A stretch of DNA of 64,000 nucleotides from Anaspis maculata (Eukaryota; Arthropoda; Insecta; Coleoptera; Scraptiidae), in the NCBI GenBank assembly GCA_949128115.1, contig OX421962.1:38339745-38403744 (forward strand). The letters are read 5' to 3'. This document shows positions 46,769-55,223 of the stretch, one piece after another. Within the stretch, counting starts at the first letter, position 1; each line of letters opens with the position of its first letter. The notes below the pieces were generated by a model. That model did no database searches, was not told the origin of the DNA, and saw only the letters and a list, made by a program, of their open reading frames with translations. Both the position numbers and the translations under genes were made by a program.

Positions 46769-47071
46769 TGTTGAGAATATTAAAATATTAACTCTATTAG
46801 CAGCATTGGCGCCCGCCGCCAAGCCATTCTTTTAGGATGTTTTAGTGCCGGATCGAATGCACGGTTCGTGCTCCCGGCTCAGTTTCATAGCCGATGATTT
46901 CATATATGTATTGGTATTTTTATACACTGTTTTAGGCTTAGAACTTTTGTAGCAGAGTAGTCACACGCCAAACTCCATGGCAGCAAGTATTGTTCAATTA
47001 TTAAATCGCTTAATCAAAACTACTGGTCTTGCTTAATCAACCCTGCGGAATCCACCCTCATTACATCAACA
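46769..47071 (+). repeat. 5' LTR of the copia element
   Basis: 303 bp, TGTTGA...TCAACA. It should hold the promoter; an AT-rich CATATATGTA at 46901 and TTTTTATACACTG just after are TATA-like candidates. I cannot place the transcription start. Confidence 0.93.
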
Positions 47072-47085
47072 GGTTATGGGCCCAG
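47072..47085 (+). promoter_or_regulatory. Primer-binding site (half initiator tRNA-Met)
   Basis: GGTTATGGGCCCAG starts at the first base after the LTR. It is complementary to CTGGGCCCATAACC in the anticodon arm of animal initiator tRNA-Met, not to the tRNA 3' end. This is the priming mode known from Drosophila copia, in which a cleaved tRNA half of about 39 nt primes minus-strand synthesis. Confidence 0.9.
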
Positions 47086-47127
47086 GGGATGCTTGACCCA
47101 GGGGATGCTTGACCAAGGGATGCTTGA
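47081..47127 (+). repeat. Tandem 16-mers overlapping the primer site
   Basis: Two exact units of CCCAGGGGATGCTTGA (47081-47096, 47097-47112) and one degenerate 15-nt unit (47113-47127). The first five bases of unit 1 are the last five of the primer-binding site. Role unknown; replication slippage during reverse transcription is a simple origin. Confidence 0.85.
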
Positions 47128-47256
47128 CCTGAAGACTTGAGTTTTTTTGAAAGTGCGTACGATTGAAAAGTAACGCGTAGTTGTCTAGTCGTGGACGGTT
47201 AAACGTGAAAGATTCAGACAGTGTGTCGTGAAGTCTGTTTAACGCGCATCGATAAA

Positions 47257-50200
47257 ATGGATATCGATAAACCACGAATTGAGAAACTGCGGGATGCAGA
47301 CAACTGGCCGCAGTGGCAGTTTGTTGTGCAAACGCTGTTGGACGGCGAAAATGCGTTGGAGATTTGCAACGGAACTACGGCAAAACCGGTGACTGGTTCT
47401 GCCGACTATGACAACCAACTGAAGAAGTGGATCAGGTTGGATAAAGTAGCAAGAAAACTCTTCGTCACGACTGTTGAATCAAAGCCTTTGCAGCTGCTGA
47501 TGAGTTGCGAAACTGCGAAAGACATGTGGGATAAGCTGCACAGTGTCTATGATTTGAAGTCTGACGAAAGTTTGTCACTAGTCCAAAAGAAGTTCTTCGA
47601 TTTCAAGTGGAGTTCCGAAGGCGGCATCGCTCAACATATTTCGCAACTGGAACAGTTGTTCCTCAAGATGAAGAAGCTTGGAGGTCCAATCCCGGAGTCC
47701 ATGCTGATGACAAGAATACTATCGACGTTGCCATCGAAGTTTAATTACTTCCACAGTGCATGGGATTCCACCGAAGTAGCGAATAGGACGCTGGCCAATT
47801 TAACAACGCGTTTATTGACCGAAGAGCTACGATTGCAGAAACAAGAAAGTGACGACGAGGCATCAACAGTGGCCTTACTATCGAAGTTGAACCTAGGCAA
47901 AGGTGCCAAGAAGCCGACGGCCAAGTGGCAGAAAAAGCAATCTGGTTGCTTCACGTGCGGCAAAAAGGACCATTTGCAAAGAAACTGTCCTGGATGTTTT
48001 TCGTGCGGTTCGAAAACCCATCTGATGAAAAACTGTCACGTGAAAAAGAAAAACTTTCCGAAATCCGAAGGCGGTGGTTCGCGCCAAGAGCAAGCCTTTG
48101 TCGGGAGCACAGCTCTGGACTGTGACACGTCATATTGGTTCATCGACTCAGGTGCATCGGAACATATTTCCAATCAGCGCGACTATTTTGATGAATATAT
48201 CGAGTTCAAGGAACCAGTTATGATTCAAGTCGGCAATGGTGCTAAAGTGGCTGCTTTAGGCCGAGGAAATATCAAAATCGAAACATTCGTGGAAGGAGAA
48301 TGGTTACCAGGAGTCATGTACGACGTGCTCTACACCCCGGAAATGAAAAGGAATCTCTTCTCGGTCAAGGTTGCAGCGAAAAAAGGCGTCGATTTTGTTC
48401 TGAGCAACAATGGAAAACGATGCGTTTTCATGAGAGATAACAAGATTGTCGCTACGGGCATGGAGGCAAACAATCTTTATCGGATTCTTTTACGTGTAAT
48501 TCTGCCAAAGACTTTTTGTGTTGCACATACCGCGGAAACGTTGCAGCTGTGGCATGAACGTCTCGGACACCAAAATAAACGCCATGTAAAACAATTCCTG
48601 AAAGAAAAGGGAATCGAGGTGACCAAAGACAATGAATTTTGTGACGGTTGTGTTTTCGGAAAACACCACAGACAAAGTTTCAGTGAAAGACTCGATCGTG
48701 CTACCAAACCGCGCGAATTGGTGCACTCAGACGTTTGCGGTCCCATGAGTGTACAATCGCCTGGCAAAAAGCGATATTATGTACTTTTTAAAGACGATTT
48801 CAGTGCATATCGAAAGGTATATTTTCTGAACGAAAAATCGGAGGTGAAAGAGAAACTCGAGAGTTTCTGCGCGGAAGTGCGAGCGCGTTTCGGAGAGGAC
48901 ATTGAAGAACTTTGTACTGACGGCGGAGGTGAATATGTAAACAAGGACGTCGCCTCGTTTCTGGATAAAAGGGGAATAAAACATACAGTAACTGTGGCCC
49001 ATGTACCCGAACAAAATGGTACGGTTGAACGCGAAAATCGGACATTAATGGAAGCGGCACGTTCCATGCTCTATTCGAAACCAGACCTACCTCAATTTTT
49101 ATGGGCAGAGGCCGTCAACACAGCTGTTTACATTTTAAATCGGACTGGACCAACAAAAGTTCCGAATAAAACCCCGTTTGAACTTTGGTTTAATAAGAAG
49201 CCGGTCCTGAACAAATTGAAAGTATTCGGTACAGAATGCTTTGTACATGTGCCCAAAGAAAAACGGCGCAAATTGGACAAAAAGGCACTAAAAGGATATA
49301 TTGTGGGCTACCTTGAAGGCATCGCGGGATTTCGTGTCTGGATTCCAGAGAGTCATGAAATTATTGTGAGTCGTGACGTCATTTTCAAACAAGAGCGCCT
49401 GGCAGCCACCGAGACGCCCGTTGTTAATGAACCGTCACCAAATCATGAAAATGATATTACAAATGCAGAGCCCGAGGCTAAACAAACGCCGGAACAAGAG
49501 GAAAAGTCCCCCGAAGATGTTCGACGTCTGCGAGATCGCAATAAATTGAAGAGGCCTGATTTTTATGGTGTACCTGTCGCAATGTTAGCTGCAAGTGAGC
49601 CGCTCACCTTTGGCGAAGCAATGGCATCGAGTGATTCTCAGCATTGGCAGGAAGCTATGCACGAAGAAATGAGCTCTCTGCAAAACCATGAAACGTGGAA
49701 ATTGGTTGAAAAACCGACCGACAGAAAAATAATTGGCAATCGATGGGTATATCGGATCAAGCGTCGCCCAGACGGGACCATTGATCGATATAAGGCTCGA
49801 TTAGTCATAAAAGGATGCTCACAGAAAGAGGGTATTGATTACACAGAAACCTTCAGCCCTGTTGTGCGCTTTGACACAATACGAGTGGTATTGAGTGTCG
49901 CAGCACGTGAGAAATTGCACTTGCGGCAATTTGACATCAAGTCAGCTTTTCTGTACGGTTTTCTTGACGAAGAAATTTTCATGGAACAGCCCGAGGGATA
50001 TGAGGATGGCTCATCACACGTGTGTAAGTTGCTGAAAAGTTTATATGGGCTTAAGCAATCGCCCAGATGCTGGAGTAAACGTTTCACGCAATTTTTACTT
50101 GAATGTGACTTAAAAGAGAGTACAGCCGATCCCTGTTTGTACGTAAGACACCGTGATACAGACAAATTGCTGTTACTCCTTTATGTTGATGATGGCCTAA

Positions 50201-51129
50201 TCGCAGCTTCAAATCTAGAAGAAGCCGAAAAGTTTCTAGATCAGCTGAAGTGCGAGTTTGAAGCCGCAATCACGGTCAATGTCACGAATTTTCTTGGAAT
50301 AGAAATTCAGCAACAAAGAACAGGTGGAATTTTCGTCAGTCAAACTAATTATACTGAGAAAATTCTCAACAGATTCAAGATGAGTGAATCGAAACCAGTC
50401 TGCACTCCGATTGAAACTGGCTGGACTACGACTGATTCACCTGATGCGACTGACCAATTTCCATATCGAGAAGCGGTAGGAAATTTAATGTACCTGCAAG
50501 TTGTAACCAGACCAGACATTGCCTTTGCAGTCAATGTTGCATCACGAGCATTGGATAAACCCACAGAAGCTCACTGTCACCTAATCAAAAGGATTCTACG
50601 CTACATAAGAGAGACTCAACGAGCCGGTCTACTTTACCACGACGGAGAAGACTTCGAAGTCTACAGTGACGCAGATTTTGCTGGTGATCCAGCAACCCGG
50701 AAGTCAACAAGTGGAGTACTTTGCAAGTACAACGGTGCTGCAATAACCTGGCAAAGCAAGAGACAACAATGCATCGCTCAATCAACGACTGAAGCGGAGT
50801 ACGTCAGTGCCGCAAATGCAGCAAAAGAAATGCTGTGGCTGTTGCGCTTGTTCGACGAAATCGGTGTTCGCGAAGTGAAAGAAAAGCGAAGTGTTTTGCA
50901 TGTTGATAACATGAGTGCGATAAAGCTCATCAAAAATCCCGAATTTCATCAACGCACAAAGCATATCGATGTGCGCTATCATTTTATTCGCGATCTTTAT
51001 GAGAAAGGTGCCATTGATGTGGATTACGTCACAAGTGAACAACAAAAAGCGGATATTTTGACAAAGCCATTGGCTAAACCAAGATTTGAATTGTTACGAA
51101 AGGATTTGGGCATCGTTACAAATTCTTAA
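47257..51129 (+). CDS. Ty1/copia Gag-Pol polyprotein
   Basis: A 1290-residue polyprotein that should be self-cleaved into capsid, protease, integrase and reverse transcriptase/RNase H. The start is the ATG at 47257 (AAAATGG context); the frame is open upstream but has no earlier ATG. Domains: copia-type Gag (about 1-225); two CCHC zinc knuckles beginning at Cys231 and Cys247; aspartic protease DSGAS at Asp297; pre-integrase HHCC region from His433; integrase catalytic triad Asp492, Asp555 and Glu591, with the D-35-E spacing; reverse transcriptase with YVDD at 976-979; RNase H with Asp1138, Glu1181 and Asp1217. Length and order are usual for copia with a single Gag-Pol frame. No stop, frameshift or missing catalytic residue is visible. 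How Gag is made in excess is unclear; in Drosophila copia this is by splicing. Confidence 0.96.
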   Translation: MDIDKPRIEKLRDADNWPQWQFVVQTLLDGENALEICNGTTAKPVTGSADYDNQLKKWIRLDKVARKLFVTTVESKPLQLLMSCETAKDMWDKLHSVYDLKSDESLSLVQKKFFDFKWSSEGGIAQHISQLEQLFLKMKKLGGPIPESMLMTRILSTLPSKFNYFHSAWDSTEVANRTLANLTTRLLTEELRLQKQESDDEASTVALLSKLNLGKGAKKPTAKWQKKQSGCFTCGKKDHLQRNCPGCFSCGSKTHLMKNCHVKKKNFPKSEGGGSRQEQAFVGSTALDCDTSYWFIDSGASEHISNQRDYFDEYIEFKEPVMIQVGNGAKVAALGRGNIKIETFVEGEWLPGVMYDVLYTPEMKRNLFSVKVAAKKGVDFVLSNNGKRCVFMRDNKIVATGMEANNLYRILLRVILPKTFCVAHTAETLQLWHERLGHQNKRHVKQFLKEKGIEVTKDNEFCDGCVFGKHHRQSFSERLDRATKPRELVHSDVCGPMSVQSPGKKRYYVLFKDDFSAYRKVYFLNEKSEVKEKLESFCAEVRARFGEDIEELCTDGGGEYVNKDVASFLDKRGIKHTVTVAHVPEQNGTVERENRTLMEAARSMLYSKPDLPQFLWAEAVNTAVYILNRTGPTKVPNKTPFELWFNKKPVLNKLKVFGTECFVHVPKEKRRKLDKKALKGYIVGYLEGIAGFRVWIPESHEIIVSRDVIFKQERLAATETPVVNEPSPNHENDITNAEPEAKQTPEQEEKSPEDVRRLRDRNKLKRPDFYGVPVAMLAASEPLTFGEAMASSDSQHWQEAMHEEMSSLQNHETWKLVEKPTDRKIIGNRWVYRIKRRPDGTIDRYKARLVIKGCSQKEGIDYTETFSPVVRFDTIRVVLSVAAREKLHLRQFDIKSAFLYGFLDEEIFMEQPEGYEDGSSHVCKLLKSLYGLKQSPRCWSKRFTQFLLECDLKESTADPCLYVRHRDTDKLLLLLYVDDGLIAASNLEEAEKFLDQLKCEFEAAITVNVTNFLGIEIQQQRTGGIFVSQTNYTEKILNRFKMSESKPVCTPIETGWTTTDSPDATDQFPYREAVGNLMYLQVVTRPDIAFAVNVASRALDKPTEAHCHLIKRILRYIRETQRAGLLYHDGEDFEVYSDADFAGDPATRKSTSGVLCKYNGAAITWQSKRQQCIAQSTTEAEYVSAANAAKEMLWLLRLFDEIGVREVKEKRSVLHVDNMSAIKLIKNPEFHQRTKHIDVRYHFIRDLYEKGAIDVDYVTSEQQKADILTKPLAKPRFELLRKDLGIVTNS

Positions 51130-51187
51130 TTTTCTGTATTGTATTTTTTTGCATGATTTTTTTGTGTTTTTGCATAGAGTTAAGTTT

Positions 51188-51196
51188 TAGGGGAAG
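51188..51196 (+). promoter_or_regulatory. Polypurine tract
   Basis: TAGGGGAAG ends directly before the 3' LTR, the expected plus-strand primer. It is short but in the correct place. Confidence 0.75.
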
Positions 51197-51499
51197 TGTT
51201 GAGAATATTAAAATATTAACTCTATTAGCAGCATTGGCGCCCGCCGCCAAGCCATTCTTTTAGGATGTTTTAGTGCCGGATCGAATGCACGGTTCGTGCT
51301 CCCGGCTCAGTTTCATAGCCGATGATTTCATATATGTATTGGTATTTTTATACACTGTTTTAGGCTTAGAACTTTTGTAGCAGAGTAGTCACACGCCAAA
51401 CTCCATGGCAGCAAGTATTGTTCAATTATTAAATCGCTTAATCAAAACTACTGGTCTTGCTTAATCAACCCTGCGGAATCCACCCTCATTACATCAACA
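51197..51499 (+). repeat. 3' LTR of the copia element
   Basis: 303 bp, identical by eye with the 5' LTR. It should supply the polyadenylation site; no canonical AATAAA is evident. Confidence 0.93.
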
Positions 51500-51504
51500 G
51501 CTAC
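51500..51504. repeat. Right target-site duplication GCTAC
   Basis: Direct repeat of 46764-46768. Confidence 0.9.
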
Positions 51505-51934
51505 AACCTTCAATCAGAATCACCACAGAGTTCGCGCGCAACCAAGGTGAAACTGAGAGTATCTATCAAACAAAATTCTACTGCGTCAAAAGAAGTTTGT
51601 TTGCTGGAAACTGTTGGAAACCTGACCCAGCTATTTGCCGAATTGTGCCCAACTTAGTATGAAGATGTACGTCACCTGTGTCCGACTAACTTTCCGCTGC
51701 TCCGAGGAAAGAGCACCAAAAAAAAGAAGTTACGAATTCCAACTATACCAACCTTTGTTGCATTTACAGTGGAGATGTTTGGTTCAAATGTTCACGATGC
51801 CGGAAGTTGCATTAATGCGATCGGGAGTAAAAGTATTGTCAAATTTAACAATTTAAAAACGAGCCGTGCTGTGACGCATTTTCTTGACAATTCAGCAAGG
51901 TAACCATGCCAACGTGATGGCTTTAATCAACAAC
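51505..51934. other. Gene-free stretch
   Basis: Nothing recognised. Confidence 0.4.
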
Positions 51935-52147
51935 AATACCATAAGAAGGGTCTATTTTGTCGACAAAATTGAATTTCTCGATAACTGGTCGCTAGGCATT
52001 TTTCGAAAACCAGCTGCCACAGAAAAAAACGACGAGTGCACAGCACGAGTCGTTTTTCTGTGACAGCTGGTTTGAGAGAAATGCCACGACCAGTTTGAGA
52101 GAATAAATTCAATTTTGTAGACATAAATGGATTCTTCGAATGGTATT
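51935..52147. mobile_element. 213-bp hairpin MITE
   Basis: AATACCATAAGAAGG at the left pairs with CTTCGAATGGTATT at the right. Inward, CAAAATTGAATTTCTCG pairs with the reverse at 52100-52117, and the core CACAGAAAAAAACGAC / GTCGTTTTTCTGTG closes around about 15 nt. Almost the whole element folds on itself. No protein. Confidence 0.8.
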
Positions 52148-52811
52148 TAATGGACTATTTTTTTTAAACGTTTATTTCAAATCACTTGTTGTAAATAATA
52201 AAGGTACAGTTGTTGTTATTCAATAAAGATTTGGAAAGGCTTCGGCCAGAGTGCAACGGCGATGCTTCTATGAGAATGGTTGGTTATTTTCATTTCACTC
52301 AATCCACTTTTTCCGCACTGGCTCTTGTCCATTTGCTTTCCTGTTCCAAGCGCTGCATTTTTATCCCAACACGCATGTTATAATGCCCAACTCTCAAAAT
52401 ATCGGCAATCTGCGGCACTGTTGTATCTCCGACAAATCATAGTCCCATTCTGCGTGTTTTTCTAGTTTTTCGAGACGATCATTCTCTCCATCTTCGAACA
52501 TGGCAAATTCGCCACTCATCATTTGGAACTGTTTTGTATTTTCTACTCACAAACACTGACAGACAATCACGCAATAATTATTAAATTTTACAATTTGACA
52601 TTCACGTTATCGTTGTTATGGTGAGTGTATCAACAGCCAGTTTTGTCACCCTGCAGCAGTTAATTCAGTAGCAGCAGAGGTTTTGTCACCCCACCATTAA
52701 TTTGCCATTGCAAAACTGTTGACATTGGTTGTAATGGTAACACGTGGTACTAAATACAGCGTCGCTATTGGTTTGAAACGTCAAAAAAAAATAGTCCCCC
52801 TTAAACCACAA
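52148..52811. other. Gene-free stretch
   Basis: TTTTGTCACCC occurs twice near 52640-52695 beside GCAGCAG words, a small local duplication. No gene. Confidence 0.4.
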
Positions 52812-54018
52812 ATTGCTAGTAGCCTAGGAATTTTAGATGAAATTTTGTCAAACCCTGAAATAAATATGTCCTTTTTGAAAATTTGCACAAATGGCTTCCA
52901 AGCAATGCTGAACAACATACTAAAAGCTCCCGTCCAGCAAGTGTGCGGAACATAGATGCTTTGAGCAAGAAAGGAATAAGTGCCGCCAAATCTCGTAGCG
53001 CCTGATTAAGAGATGATGGAAAACCCTAACTGCAGACTTATTTTGACTCTTTTATTCTGTTGCTCTTTGCTGAATTTGGCTCAAATCCATCCAATAGATT
53101 TTGAATAATTGAATCGCAAAGTTTTGAATTTGGATATTTTTCAATATTTGACATTATGACAGATAAATAAGTACTTTTAACTGTTCTGAATACAGTTTTC
53201 AAAGGCTTCCAAACGACATATTGCATTTCAAGTTCTGTGGAGTAAAGATCCTGTCATTTTTTGACAGTGACTTTTATGTCTGACAGATGACAGCTGAAAA
53301 TTGATGGGCTTATTCAACAGCAAAACTATGTTTGCATATCAAATTTCAATTCGATCAAATCAACCGTTTGGTAGTTATCGTGAAATATTACAGACAGACA
53401 CACACACACACAGCTAGGCACACACAAAGTCAGACATACAGACAGACAAACTTTCATCTGGAAATGGTCCTGATCGTCTCAGGGGGGCTCAAAACGAATA
53501 TTTCCGGGTTTATATCGAACAATGTTTTTTAGCGCCTTCACAATACTGTCCCTTCTTTTTGGTTGGTAGGTCGGGAGGAGGGAAATCACAGAATCCTGTT
53601 TTAAAATGTAGATTAGCTTGATTGAAAGACATTCAGAGCAACCAGGGTCCTCCACAATTTTAAGGAGATCAAATTTTACAGAGTTACCACTGTCACGGAA
53701 CTTACACCCTTCTTGCTCATCAAAAACTACGACGCTCACATTTCAAGGCCTGGAGCTTCCGGTACGTGGATCAGCAAAGCTTGAGGGACACGTTGGTCAA
53801 CGTTGGAACTTACAATACCCTCTTCTGAGCTACAGCAAGAGTTTATCTGATTTGGTGGCACTTACTCCTTTCTTGCCCCAAAAAACTATGTTCCGCACAC
53901 TTGTCGGGCCGGAGCTTCTAGTATGTTGTTCGGCATTGGGCAAAGGCCGTTTGTGCAAAATTTCAAAAGGGACATATTTATTTCAGGGTCAAACCCTAAA
54001 ATGCCTGGGCTATTGGTT
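52812..54018. mobile_element. Layered foldback element
   Basis: Left arm about 52812-53000 and right arm about 53840-54018 are inverted: GACCCTGAAATAAATATGTCC-type, GAACAACATACTA and GTGTGCGGAACATAG / CTATGTTCCGCACAC. Within the right half, 53690-53765 repeats the arm unit in the same orientation (CGAGCTTCYGG..., then GCAAGAARGG), so layers are duplicated. A minus-strand frame of about 86 codons (53479-53739) is open but lacks an ATG and matches nothing I know. A CA-rich microsatellite is at 53393-53420. Confidence 0.7.
53393..53450. repeat. CA/CAGA simple repeat
   Basis: ACAGACAGACACACACACAC followed by further CACACA and CAGACA words. It sits in the loop of the foldback. Confidence 0.75.
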
Positions 54019-54712
54019 TTTTATCGTTGTGATGGAATGCAGGGGAATGAGGTTGTCTTTGGCTGGGGCACAGCCTATCCTAATTCGCCATTTAAAACAA
54101 CACCCAATACATAAATATGACGATATACTTGTAGGTAGATTTTCAAATTAAATTTTCTTTCGATAAACCAAATTTGAATGTGGCACAATATTATCTGATT
54201 CATTTGTAAGAACGCAAGTTTGAAACTTTATTGGCATTTGGCTTTGACAACCTGATAATATGGGAGCTACGTTGAAAACCAAAATTATTGTCGGAGCAAA
54301 TGTATAGAACCAACAGTCCCGCCAGTCGTCTAATTATATTTGGGCAGCGGCACGAAAACTGAACGCAACGCCCTGTCAAAGGTAAAACCAATGGCAGAAA
54401 AAATCCAATTATGCAAACAAACAAACATGAAGTCCAACATGGATGGTGGCTATGAGAATGGAATCCTCTATGCAAACGCCAAACCAAAAGCTCCGAAACT
54501 CATTAGGTATACATATGTATCTAACTAATGTTAATATCCATAATAATTATTATATAGCTTTTAGCTTAGAAGCCCTTTGAATAGCGATATCACCAGTAAA
54601 CAGGCAACCAGTTAAATAGTCTTATGGCTTCTCCCATTTCTTTATAGAAAAGCAAAATGCAAACCCAATTATTATTCGCGACTCTGTGGAATCGACTTTT
54701 CAGTACTTGATA
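54019..54712. other. Gene-free stretch
   Basis: Nothing recognised. Confidence 0.4.
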
Positions 54713-55223
54713 TGGTTACGTATTTCGCGTACGGGTTCGATTATAATTGAGACGATCGTTTTAAAACACACACTGTTTATTACTGCCTACTACAATAAAT
54801 ACACGCCAACAATCATCTACTTGGAATATCGCAGGTTACTACTTCGCTTTCTATCCGCTGTCTATCGCCTTGTATTCAATATTGACTGCCTAGGCCGATC
54901 TGTGCTTCATATATGCCCCCGATTGGTGTTCCCGATCTCTCCATCGTCCTCCAGAAAATTCCACAGTGAGCCGGCATCGATTTCTAGACGACTTCCGAAC
55001 AATCGCACACCTTTCGCGCGCTTCCCGTGTGTTCTGGAATGTCGCCGCCTCCGCCAATTCGGCTGATGTTTCCTGATCGACCATTCAAGTCTACCATGTA
55101 ATTTCAATCGTAAACCATCATCACGTATATTCCGGAAATGTCCAGAGTTTGGCACTTATACACTACGACCTAATGGAAGAGTCTAGAAAGATCGCGTGTT
55201 ATCCAGAATCGCCGCTCGTAACA
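54713..55223 (-). repeat. Solo-LTR-like repeat, copy 1 (minus)
   Basis: Reverse complement begins TGTTACGAGCGGCGATTC and ends near CGTAACCA, the TG...CA form of an LTR, about 510 bp. It matches 61891-62411 in opposite orientation along its whole length: GAACCCGTACGCG, GTGTGTTTTAAAACG, CTACTACAATAAATACACG, CGAAAGGTGTGCGATTG-type blocks. No internal coding region or partner LTR is adjacent. Polyadenylation-like AATAAA occurs near one end. Family not assignable. Confidence 0.65.

Larger units (their letters stand above)
46769..51499 (+). mobile_element. Complete Ty1/copia LTR retrotransposon
   Basis: A full-length element of 4731 bp. Two 303-bp LTRs (46769-47071 and 51197-51499) look identical by eye and begin TGTTGA and end TCAACA. 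They are flanked by the 5-bp duplication GCTAC (46764-46768 and 51500-51504). A primer-binding site follows the 5' LTR, a purine tract precedes the 3' LTR, and one uninterrupted gag-pol frame fills the interior in the copia order protease, integrase, reverse transcriptase, RNase H. All hallmarks of autonomy are present, so this is a recent insertion that may still be active; transcription is not shown by sequence alone. Confidence 0.97.

Noticed and set aside
47221..47256. Upstream extension of the copia frame
   Set aside because: The frame is open but has no ATG before 47257; a GTG start is not expected in a eukaryotic mRNA.
53618..54151. 177-codon open frame, plus strand
   Set aside because: It runs through the right arm of a foldback and its repeated units; best explained as repeat sequence.
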